NCBI RefSeq assembly: GCF_027853915.1
Contig: NZ_JAQGLA010000027.1
Location: forward strand, 1 to 64,000
DNA length: 64,000 nucleotides
Reading direction: 5' to 3'
Source: Saccharopolyspora oryzae
Lineage (GTDB): Bacteria > Actinomycetota > Actinomycetes > Mycobacteriales > Pseudonocardiaceae
This document shows, piece after piece, positions 36,624 to 43,979 of this stretch. Made by a program: the position numbers and the translations under genes. Under the pieces are notes generated by a model. It searched no databases. It saw nothing but the letters and a program-made list of their open reading frames with translations, and was not told where the DNA came from. The stretch's first letter is position 1; every line of letters starts with the position of its first letter.

Positions 36624-39344
36624 TTGTCGTCTTCGCTGTACCGACTCGGGCGGGCCGTGGTCCGCGCCAGGACTTGGGTGCTGGTCGCGTGGCTGGCGCT
36701 GCTCGCCGTGCTGGGCGGCGGCGCGTTCTTCCTGCAGAAGGGGATGGAGACCAGCCTCGAGATCCCCGGCGCTGAATCGCAGGAGGCGCTGGACCACCTC
36801 AACAACGTCTTCCCGCAGATGACGGGCTCGCGGGCGCAGCTGGTGTTCACCGTGCCGCCGGGCGAGCAGGTCGACTCGCCGGAGGTGCGGCACGCCTTCG
36901 AGGGGCTCATCGACCGCGTTTCCGGCTGGGACGGCGTGGGCGCGGTGATGAGTCCGCTGGACGACCTGGTGAAGAACCAGGTCTCCGCGGACCGCAGCAC
37001 CGGTCTGATCAACATGCAGTTCGACTTCCCGCCGCTGGACTTCCCCGAGCAGGTCAAGAACGACCTGCTCGGCGAGGCCCACGCGCTGGAGCAGCAGCTC
37101 GGCGAGGGCGCTTCGGTGCACATCGGCGGCGACATCTTCGCCAACGCGATGCCCGAGATGGGCGCCACCGAAGCGGTCGGCGTGGTCGTCGCGCTGCTGG
37201 TGCTGATGCTGCTGCTGCGCTCGCTGATCGCCGCGGTGATGCCGCTGGTCACCGCGCTCGTCGGCGTCGGCGTGTCGATGACGATCGTGCTGCTGGCGAC
37301 CGCGTTCACCGAGGTCTCGTCGGCCGCGCCGATGCTCGGCGTGATGCTGGGCCTGGCCGTGGGCATCGACTACTCGCTTTTCATCGTGTCCCGGCACCGC
37401 GAACAGCTCGCCGACGGCGTCGACGTCGACGAGTCCATCGCGCGGTCCGTGGCCACCGCCGGTTCGGCCGTCATCTTCGCCGGCGTCACGGTGATCATCG
37501 CGCTGCTGGCGCTGGCGGTCCCCGGCATCACGTTCCTGACCACGATGGGCGTGCTGGCCGGTGTCGCGATCGCGATCGGCGTCGCGGTGGCGCTCACGAT
37601 CATCCCGGCGCTGCTGAGCTTCGCCGGTGAACGGCTGCGGCCGGTCAAGGTCCGGCGCCGTCGCGCCGCCAAGCCGCGTCGCGAGCGCCGCTCGTTCGCG
37701 CTGACCTGGGTGCGGGCCGCGACCAAGGCGCCGCTGCTGACGATCGTCCTGGTCGTTACCGGGCTCGGCGTGTGCGCGCTGCCGATGGCCGACCTGAAGC
37801 TGTCCGTGCCCGACGCGAGCGCGCAGGCCGTCGGAACCCCGGCGCGGGACACCTACGACCACATCGCCGAGAAGTTCGGTCCCGGCTTCAACAGCCCGCT
37901 GATGATCACCACCGACATCATCGGCACCAAGGACCCGCTCGGGCAGGTCAACGGCATCGCCGACGAGATCCGCGCGATGCCGGGCGTGGCCGCGGTGCCG
38001 ATGGCCACGCCGAACCCGACCATCGACACCGGCATCATCCAGGTCATCCCGACCACCGGCGGCGAAGCCGACGAGACCGCCGACCTGGTGCACCGGCTGA
38101 GGGCGATGAGCCCGCACTTCGCCGAGAAGTACGGCGCGGGCATCGCGGTGACCGGCGTGACCGCCATCGGCATCGACCTGTCCGAGAAGCTCTTCGACGC
38201 GCTGCTGCCGTTCGCGGTGATCGTGGTCGGCCTGACGCTGGTGCTGCTGGCGATGGTGTTCCGCTCGGTGTGGGTGCCGGTCAAGGCCGCGCTCGGCTAC
38301 CTGCTGTCGGTCGGCGCGACGTTCGGCGCGATCGCGTTCGTGTTCAACCAGGGGCACCTGGCCGGACCACTGAACATCGCGCACGTCGGCGGGGTCATCA
38401 GCTTCATGCCGATCCTGCTGATGGCGATCCTGTTCGGGCTGGCCATGGACTACGAGGTCTTCCTGGTCTCCCGGATGCGCGAGGAGTACAGCCACCACGG
38501 CGACGCGAAGCGGGCCATCGAGGCCGGTTTCACCAACGTCGCGCCGGTGGTGGTGGCCGCCGCGGTCATCATGATCTCGGTGTTCGCCGCGTTCGTCCCG
38601 CACGGCGACGCCAACATCAAGCCCATCGCGCTCGGCCTGGCGGTCGGCGTGTTCGTGGACGCGTTCCTGGTGCGGATGACGCTGGTGCCCGCGGTGATGG
38701 CGCTGCTCGGCGACAAGGCCTGGTGGCTGCCGCGCTGGCTGGCCCGGCGGCTGCCCGCGCTGGACGTGGAGGGCGAGGCGCTGCAGCACGAGCTGCGGCT
38801 GGCCGAGTGGCCGGGCAACGACGAGGTGGTCAGCGCCCGCGACGTGAGCATCCACGACGACCGCGGCGACCAGGTCCTCGGCGGCGTGCGGATCGGCCTG
38901 CGGCCCGGCGGGGTGCTCGCGGTGGAGGGCGACGAGGCGTCCGCGCTGCTGCACGCGCTCGGCGGCCGGGTCCGGACCGTGCGGGGTGATCTCCGGGTGG
39001 CCGGGCTGCTGTTGCCGCAGCGGGCGCGGGCCGTGCGCTCGCGGACCGCGCTGGTGCAGTGCCGGGACTCCGCTGAACCTGCCGCCGAAGTCCGGCAGGC
39101 GGTGGCCGAAGGCGTGCGGCTGGTGCTGCTCGACGACGTCGACGCGATCTCCTCCGCCGACCAGCGCCGCCAGCTGGCCGGCCTGCTCCGGAATTCGTCC
39201 ACTTCGGACGGATCGCCGGTGAGCTTCGTCGTGACCTTCCAGAACGCGGGCCTGGTCTCCGACCTGCTGCCGGACCACCGGGTCGACGTTCTGCGGCTTT
39301 CCGCGCGGCCGGACGTGTTGTCGGGCCGCCTCCAGGAGGTTTGA
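36624..39344 (+). CDS. MMPL-family transporter with degenerate ABC-like C-terminal domain
   Basis: A 906 aa RND-superfamily exporter. Two MMPL halves each have one helix, a large extracytoplasmic loop and a block of helices. The proton-relay signatures are GIDYSLFIVSRHREQ (about residue 250) and AMDYEVFLVSRMREEY (about residue 610). After the last helix (about residue 705) come about 195 residues resembling an ABC ATPase whose Walker A is lost (VEGDEASALLHAL), with a Walker-B-like VRLVLLDDVDAI. TTG 36624 is taken as start because GGGAG lies 9 nt upstream and MMPL proteins begin MSSSLYRLGR-like. It is coupled to the YhgE gene. Confidence 0.88.
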   Translation: MSSSLYRLGRAVVRARTWVLVAWLALLAVLGGGAFFLQKGMETSLEIPGAESQEALDHLNNVFPQMTGSRAQLVFTVPPGEQVDSPEVRHAFEGLIDRVSGWDGVGAVMSPLDDLVKNQVSADRSTGLINMQFDFPPLDFPEQVKNDLLGEAHALEQQLGEGASVHIGGDIFANAMPEMGATEAVGVVVALLVLMLLLRSLIAAVMPLVTALVGVGVSMTIVLLATAFTEVSSAAPMLGVMLGLAVGIDYSLFIVSRHREQLADGVDVDESIARSVATAGSAVIFAGVTVIIALLALAVPGITFLTTMGVLAGVAIAIGVAVALTIIPALLSFAGERLRPVKVRRRRAAKPRRERRSFALTWVRAATKAPLLTIVLVVTGLGVCALPMADLKLSVPDASAQAVGTPARDTYDHIAEKFGPGFNSPLMITTDIIGTKDPLGQVNGIADEIRAMPGVAAVPMATPNPTIDTGIIQVIPTTGGEADETADLVHRLRAMSPHFAEKYGAGIAVTGVTAIGIDLSEKLFDALLPFAVIVVGLTLVLLAMVFRSVWVPVKAALGYLLSVGATFGAIAFVFNQGHLAGPLNIAHVGGVISFMPILLMAILFGLAMDYEVFLVSRMREEYSHHGDAKRAIEAGFTNVAPVVVAAAVIMISVFAAFVPHGDANIKPIALGLAVGVFVDAFLVRMTLVPAVMALLGDKAWWLPRWLARRLPALDVEGEALQHELRLAEWPGNDEVVSARDVSIHDDRGDQVLGGVRIGLRPGGVLAVEGDEASALLHALGGRVRTVRGDLRVAGLLLPQRARAVRSRTALVQCRDSAEPAAEVRQAVAEGVRLVLLDDVDAISSADQRRQLAGLLRNSSTSDGSPVSFVVTFQNAGLVSDLLPDHRVDVLRLSARPDVLSGRLQEV

Positions 39345-39349
39345 GGGCA

Positions 39350-41389
39350 ATGGTGAACCCGTTCACGCACGCCACCCGGCGCGCCGGCGGATCGGTCGGC
39401 CGCCTCACCTGGATCGGGCTCGCCCTGGTCCCGGTGCTCGTCGTCGGCGTGCTGGCCTGGGCCTTCTGGGCGCCGATGAGCCAGCACGGCGCCGCCAAGG
39501 TCGCGGTGGTCAACAGCGACGAGCCGACCACGATCAACGGCCAGCTGGCCCCGCTGGGCCGGGAGATGGCCGCGAAGCTGGTCAACAGCACCGATTCCGG
39601 CTACGTCTGGCAGATGACCTCCGCCGAGGAGGCGTCGGAAGGCCTGGCCGACGGCCGGTACGCGGCGGCGGTGACCATCCCCGCGGAGTTCTCCCGCAAC
39701 ACCGCGTCGGCGATGACCGGCAAGCCGATGGACGCCACCCGCGCCGGGATCTCCGTGGACACCTCGCCGGTCGCGGCTCCCGCTGACGCGGCGGCGGTGG
39801 AAGCCGCTGCGCGGCAGAGCGTTTCGGTGTTCAACCAGCAGATCCTGGAGATGCTGCTCGACGGGTTCTACGGCGGGTTCTCCGAGATGCACGGCCAGCT
39901 CGGCACCGCCGTCGACGGCGCGCGGCAGCTGGCGGACGGCAGCGGGCAGCTCGCGGACGGCACCAAGCAGCTGGCGGGCGGTGTCGGTCAGTTAGCCGGT
40001 GGCGTCGACGAGTTGGCCGGCGGTGTGCCGCAGCTGGCCCACGGCGGCGCGCAGCTCGCCGATGGTGCGCAGCAGCTCTCCGGTGGCCTGAACGAGCTGC
40101 ACCAGCAGGTTTCGCAGATGCCCGCGCAGACCCGGCAGCTGGCCGACGGCGCGGAGCAGGTCGCGGCGGGCAACCGCCAGATGGCGAACCAGTTCGTCCC
40201 GCTCGCCGACAAGATCCTGGCCGCGACCGACCAGATCCCCGACTCCCCCAAGCTCGACGGCCTCGCCGAGCTCGCCGCGCAGTGCCCGGTCGAAGGCCTG
40301 ACGACGGACTTCTGCACCCGCCTGCGCGCGGACGTCGACAAGGTCAACCAGCGCGAGGGCGCGCTGGACGGCATCAAGGACAAGATCCAGCAGCCGGTGA
40401 AGCAGGCCCGGGACGGTTTCGAAGGCCTCGCCTACGGTTCCGAGCAGGTCGCCAAGGGCACCCGGATGCTCGCCGACAACTCGGGCCAGCTGGTCTCCGG
40501 CATCGGCCAGCTCGCCGACGGCGGTACCCAGCTCAGCAGCGGTGCGCAGCAGCTGTCCGGTGGGCTGAACCAGCTCAACGGCGGAGTTCAAGAGCTCAAC
40601 GGCGGCGTCAAGGAACTCGACGGCGGCGTGGGCCAGCTGGTCTCCGGCGCCGAGCAGGTCGCCGACGGCAACCGGCAGTTCGCCGACAAGATCGCCCCGG
40701 CCGTCGACCAGCTGCCCAACTACACCGACGAGGAGCGCGCCCATCTCAAGACGGTGGCGTCCAGCCCGGCCGCGTTGCAGTCCGACCTGCCCGGCTTCGG
40801 CAAGTCGCTGATCGCCCTGCTGATCGCGATCGCGTTCTGGACGGCGGCGCTGGGCATCTACGCCGTGACCAGGGCGGTCCCGGCCGACGCGGCGAGCTCC
40901 CGCCGCTCGACCTGGCGCCTGGTGCTCTCCTCGCTGCTCCCCGGCGTGCTGATCGCGGCGATCGGCGCGGTCGTGGTCAGCGCGGCGCTGGCCCCGTTCC
41001 TGGACCTGTCCTTCGGCTCCTGGGCGGCTTTCGCCGGAGTGACGCTCCTGGCGGCCCTGGCGTTCGTGGCGCTCAACCAAGCCCTGACCGCCTTGTTCGG
41101 CAACCCCGGCCGGATCGTGTCGATCGCGGTCCTGGTGTTGGCGGCAGCGACCGGAGTGGTCTCCACGATCCCGGGCACTCTCCAGACGATCAGCGCGATC
41201 CTCCCGACCCACGGAGCGGTCCACGCCCTCTCAGCGATCGTCACCGGCTCCGGCGGAGCCATCAGCGGAGCGCTCCAACTCGCGGCCTGGCTGGTCGCAG
41301 GCCTCCTGATCACCGTGCTGGCAACGGACCGGTCCCGTGTCCTCCCGGCCAAACAGCTCCGCCGCCGCCCCACTCCCCCGGTCTGGTAG
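39350..41389 (+). CDS. YhgE/Pip-domain ABC-2-type membrane protein
   Basis: A 679 aa membrane protein with one N-terminal helix (about residues 18-40), a long extracytoplasmic stalk and five or six C-terminal helices (about 480-660). The stalk (about 180-435) is built of repeated QLADGxxQL and QLxGGxxEL units typical of YhgE/Pip and type VII-associated proteins. A TTA leucine codon occurs in frame at 39992-39994. ATG 39350 is 5 bp after the MMPL stop, with AGGAGG in the end of the MMPL gene. It probably forms a complex with MMPL for lipid or glycolipid export. Confidence 0.88.
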   Translation: MVNPFTHATRRAGGSVGRLTWIGLALVPVLVVGVLAWAFWAPMSQHGAAKVAVVNSDEPTTINGQLAPLGREMAAKLVNSTDSGYVWQMTSAEEASEGLADGRYAAAVTIPAEFSRNTASAMTGKPMDATRAGISVDTSPVAAPADAAAVEAAARQSVSVFNQQILEMLLDGFYGGFSEMHGQLGTAVDGARQLADGSGQLADGTKQLAGGVGQLAGGVDELAGGVPQLAHGGAQLADGAQQLSGGLNELHQQVSQMPAQTRQLADGAEQVAAGNRQMANQFVPLADKILAATDQIPDSPKLDGLAELAAQCPVEGLTTDFCTRLRADVDKVNQREGALDGIKDKIQQPVKQARDGFEGLAYGSEQVAKGTRMLADNSGQLVSGIGQLADGGTQLSSGAQQLSGGLNQLNGGVQELNGGVKELDGGVGQLVSGAEQVADGNRQFADKIAPAVDQLPNYTDEERAHLKTVASSPAALQSDLPGFGKSLIALLIAIAFWTAALGIYAVTRAVPADAASSRRSTWRLVLSSLLPGVLIAAIGAVVVSAALAPFLDLSFGSWAAFAGVTLLAALAFVALNQALTALFGNPGRIVSIAVLVLAAATGVVSTIPGTLQTISAILPTHGAVHALSAIVTGSGGAISGALQLAAWLVAGLLITVLATDRSRVLPAKQLRRRPTPPVW

Positions 41390-41420
41390 CGATCTTCACC
41401 TTATGGTGTGGTGCTGGGGG

Positions 41421-41466
41421 GTCGTGAGTGCGTAACAGTGTTCGAACACTGTTACGCACTCACGAC
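41421..41466. terminator. 46-bp perfect palindrome between convergent genes
   Basis: Each arm is 23 bp with no unpaired centre, starting GTCGTGAGTGCGTAAC and meeting at GTTCGAAC. It begins 32 bp after the YhgE stop and ends 2 bp before the MFS stop. It probably terminates both transcripts, but an uninterrupted palindrome of this length is unusual. Confidence 0.8.
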
Positions 41467-41468
41467 CG

Positions 41469-42677
41469 TCATTCGGACGCTGAGCGCAGGTTGCGGACTT
41501 CGGGGACGGTGAGGACGGCTGCGGTTGCGACGACGATGCTCGCCGCGATGATCAGCAGGGCGGACTCGTCGCCGACGCTGGTCGCGACGGGACCGATCAG
41601 GGCTGCGCCGATGGGCATCGCGAGGAAGGATCCCAGCGCGTCGTAGGAGTACACGCGCGCCAGCCGGTCCTCGGGGATGTTCTGCTGCAGCGCGGTTTCC
41701 CAGGCCACCGCGAACTGCTCGATCGCGATCCCGCTGATGAACATCGCCACCAGCAGCAACCAGAGCACGGGCGAGACGGCGAGCACCACCAACGGGATCG
41801 CGTCCAGCACCACGACCGCGCACCCGAACAGCAAGGCGCGCTCCGGCGACCACCGAGCCGCGATCAGGCCGCCGCACAGCGCGCCGACCATCTGCACGGC
41901 CAGCACCAGTCCCCACGCGCCTCGCCCGACGGTGTCCTCCGCGATCTTCGGCCCCAGCACGTTGATCCCGCCGACGACCGCGGCGTTGACCACCAGGAAC
42001 TGGAGCACCACCGCCCACACCCACCGCCGCGAGCGGAACTCCCGCCAGCCTTCCCGCAGTTCGGCCCGGACCGAAGCTCCGCGTTCAGCGACCGCCGGAA
42101 CCCGGATCCCCGCGAAACAGGCGGCTGCGACGGCGAAAGCCGCGGCGTCCACCGCGAGTCCCCACCCCGGGCTCGTCACGGCGATCAGCAGTCCACCGGC
42201 CGAGGTTCCCGCGATCATGGCGCTGGTCGTGCCCATCCGGGCCAGCGCGTTCGCGGGACGCAGCACGTCGGCGGGCACCGTCTGCGGGATCAGCGCGGAG
42301 GACGCCGGCAAAGCAGCCGCTGCAGCCGCGCCGTTGACCACGCTGAGCAGGGCCAGCAGCGGCACCGTCGCGAATCCCTGCAGCACCGCGACTGCGACCA
42401 GACCCTGGCTGCCCGCGGCCAGCAGGCTCGCCCCAGTGAGGACGTGCTGCCGGGGAAACCGGTCCGCGAGCACCCCGCCGAACAGCAGGAGCAGCACGTT
42501 GGCCGCGGACCGGCAGGCCACGATCAGCCCGATCTCGGCAACCGACCCCAGCCCGTCGAGCACCGCGAACGCCAACGCCACCGGTGCGATCGCGTTCCCC
42601 AGGTAGACGATCGTCCGGCCAGCGACCAGGTAGCGAAAACTGGGATGCCGCAATGGTTCGAGCACAACGGGCAGCAA
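41469..42677 (-). CDS. MFS transporter (enterobactin-exporter/MacroPump type)
   Basis: A 402 aa protein with 12 predicted helices. The loop 2-3 motif is reduced to FGGVLADRFPRQHVL (about residues 66-80), the common MFS motif A. The family resembles small-molecule exporters such as EntS-like proteins. The start is uncertain: TTG 42677 gives the full protein, and GTG 42665 would remove four residues. No regulator is adjacent, and the gene upstream is a fragment, so its transcription signal is unclear. Confidence 0.85.
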   Translation of the reverse strand: MLPVVLEPLRHPSFRYLVAGRTIVYLGNAIAPVALAFAVLDGLGSVAEIGLIVACRSAANVLLLLFGGVLADRFPRQHVLTGASLLAAGSQGLVAVAVLQGFATVPLLALLSVVNGAAAAAALPASSALIPQTVPADVLRPANALARMGTTSAMIAGTSAGGLLIAVTSPGWGLAVDAAAFAVAAACFAGIRVPAVAERGASVRAELREGWREFRSRRWVWAVVLQFLVVNAAVVGGINVLGPKIAEDTVGRGAWGLVLAVQMVGALCGGLIAARWSPERALLFGCAVVVLDAIPLVVLAVSPVLWLLLVAMFISGIAIEQFAVAWETALQQNIPEDRLARVYSYDALGSFLAMPIGAALIGPVATSVGDESALLIIAASIVVATAAVLTVPEVRNLRSASE

Positions 42678-42719
42678 AGCAGACCCAGCGCCCGCACCTG
42701 GACATATGACTCGAAACCG

Positions 42720-43133
42720 TCAGGAGATCCCGTGGGCCCGCTTGTACTCCAACAGGTAGGCGAGCTTGCCAGCGTGGCGCTGCATCTCGGCCCAGAATTC
42801 GTCCGGCGAGAGCGCGCTGAGGTTCGCCACCACCCGCAACCGGACGTGCATGTTCTGACCGCCATCGGGCGTTTCCGCGAAGCTGGTCAGGGTGTGGTGC
42901 CCGTCGGTGAGGTACGGCTCCCCGCCAGGTCCGATCACCGCGGTCTTCACCGCCGCAGTGCTGTCCGAGGTCTCCTCGCCGCGCGGCAGCTCGCAGGTGA
43001 ACGATCCCGGGTCGTCCAGCCGGGCGCCGGGCTCGACCGAGACCGCAGGCGGGATTTGCAGTTTCAATTGAAACTGCAGATCCCACCCACGACGGATCAC
43101 AGTTTCAATTGAAACTGCGGAACCAGGGTTCAC
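42720..43133 (-). pseudogene. Truncated ParB/Srx-like domain protein fused to repeat element
   Basis: An open frame of 137 codons. The part from about 43050 to the stop is homologous to the middle of exported ParB/Srx-type proteins (SFTCELPRGEETSDSTAAVKT then VIGPGGEPYLTDGHHTLTSF). The N-terminal half and signal peptide of that family are missing, and the C-terminal half is also gone. The first 38 codons are the repeat element at 43059-43117 read through as protein. A GTG at 43133 overlaps the SWIM gene stop (GTGA), so it could still be translated. It is most likely a gene remnant left beside the repeat. Confidence 0.65.
43059..43117. repeat. Paired parS-like palindromes (short copy)
   Basis: Two perfect copies of CAGTTTCAATTGAAACTG (43059-43076 and 43100-43117), again 41 bp apart, with the linker CAGATCCCACCCACGACGGA... 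The pair lies at the breakpoint between the ParB/Srx-like fragment and the end of the SWIM gene. Confidence 0.92.
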
Positions 43134-43978
43134 ACCATCGTGCCGTCTACTGTGGACAAGCGAGTGCGAGCGCGGGCCGCCGCGTCGGCCGCCAGCTCGG
43201 CGAGTGCTGCGGTGTCGACCGGGGGCTCCTCGACCTCCACGTCCACCAGCAGCGGTGCCAGGTCCAGCGGCGGGACCAGCACCGGACCGGGCCCGTCCGG
43301 CAGCGGAACGACCGGAGCCGCCCATGCCTCCGCAGCGGGAGTTCCCGACGTGGCTTCGCCGTCGTCCGCGCCCTGCCGGGCGTTGCGCCGGTGCAGTTCC
43401 TCGGTCAGCTCGTCCTCGGCCCGGCCGCGCACCAGCAGCAGGACGAACGGATCCCGGTCCATCAGCCAGGAAACCTGGTAGGCCAGCGCTGCCGCGTGCT
43501 TGCACGGGCTGTCCCAGTCCGGGCAGTCGCACTCGGTCTCGAGGTCGCCGAAGCTCGGCAGCAGGCGCACGCCCGCGTCCTCGGCGGTGTCGACCAGGTC
43601 CGGCGGCATGTCCCGGTCGAGCAGCGCGGCGATGTGCCCGGCCCGGCCGGCCACCCGGTCCAGGAACCGCTCCCACCCGGCACCGGTCAGCTCCGCGAGG
43701 TGGACTTCGGTGCGGTACGGCTGGTCCGGGTCGCCGTCGTGCACCGGCGCGGAGATCCGCCCGGGGCTGACCGTGATCGCCCCGACCTGGCCGGCGAACG
43801 CGTACTTGCGCCCCTTCTTCAGCTGTTCCGGGTCGAGCGCGGTGTACTCCATCGCCTCGATCCACGCGTTGCCCCACCAGGTGTCGGCGAACTTCTTGCC
43901 GTACCGCTTGCCCGGCGGGAACGCGGGGAACGTCTCCGCGCGCACCGGTTCGTCCTCGAAGTCGTCGTAGTAGGACAT
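43130..43978 (-). CDS. SWIM zinc-finger protein
   Basis: A 282 aa protein with the SWIM signature CDCPDWDSPCKHAAAL (about residues 150-165, CxCxnCxH). The N-terminal part (YGKKFADTWWGNAWIEAME) is typical of the SWIM partner proteins encoded beside SNF2 helicases. ATG 43978 is 1 bp after the stop of the SNF2 gene, so the two are translated together. The pair probably acts on DNA or on protein-DNA complexes, for example in repair; this comes from gene pairing, not direct evidence. Confidence 0.88.
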   Translation of the reverse strand: MSYYDDFEDEPVRAETFPAFPPGKRYGKKFADTWWGNAWIEAMEYTALDPEQLKKGRKYAFAGQVGAITVSPGRISAPVHDGDPDQPYRTEVHLAELTGAGWERFLDRVAGRAGHIAALLDRDMPPDLVDTAEDAGVRLLPSFGDLETECDCPDWDSPCKHAAALAYQVSWLMDRDPFVLLLVRGRAEDELTEELHRRNARQGADDGEATSGTPAAEAWAAPVVPLPDGPGPVLVPPLDLAPLLVDVEVEEPPVDTAALAELAADAAARARTRLSTVDGTMV

Positions 43979-43979
43979 G

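Noticed and set aside
36459-39350. 963-codon open frame antisense to the MMPL gene
   Set aside because: Made of Arg/His/Asp/Gln-rich low-complexity sequence typical of antisense frames in high-GC DNA, with no domain and no ribosome site.
43059-43117. Insertion sequence ends flanking a mobile element
   Set aside because: No transposase gene and no target-site duplication were seen at any of the repeat loci.
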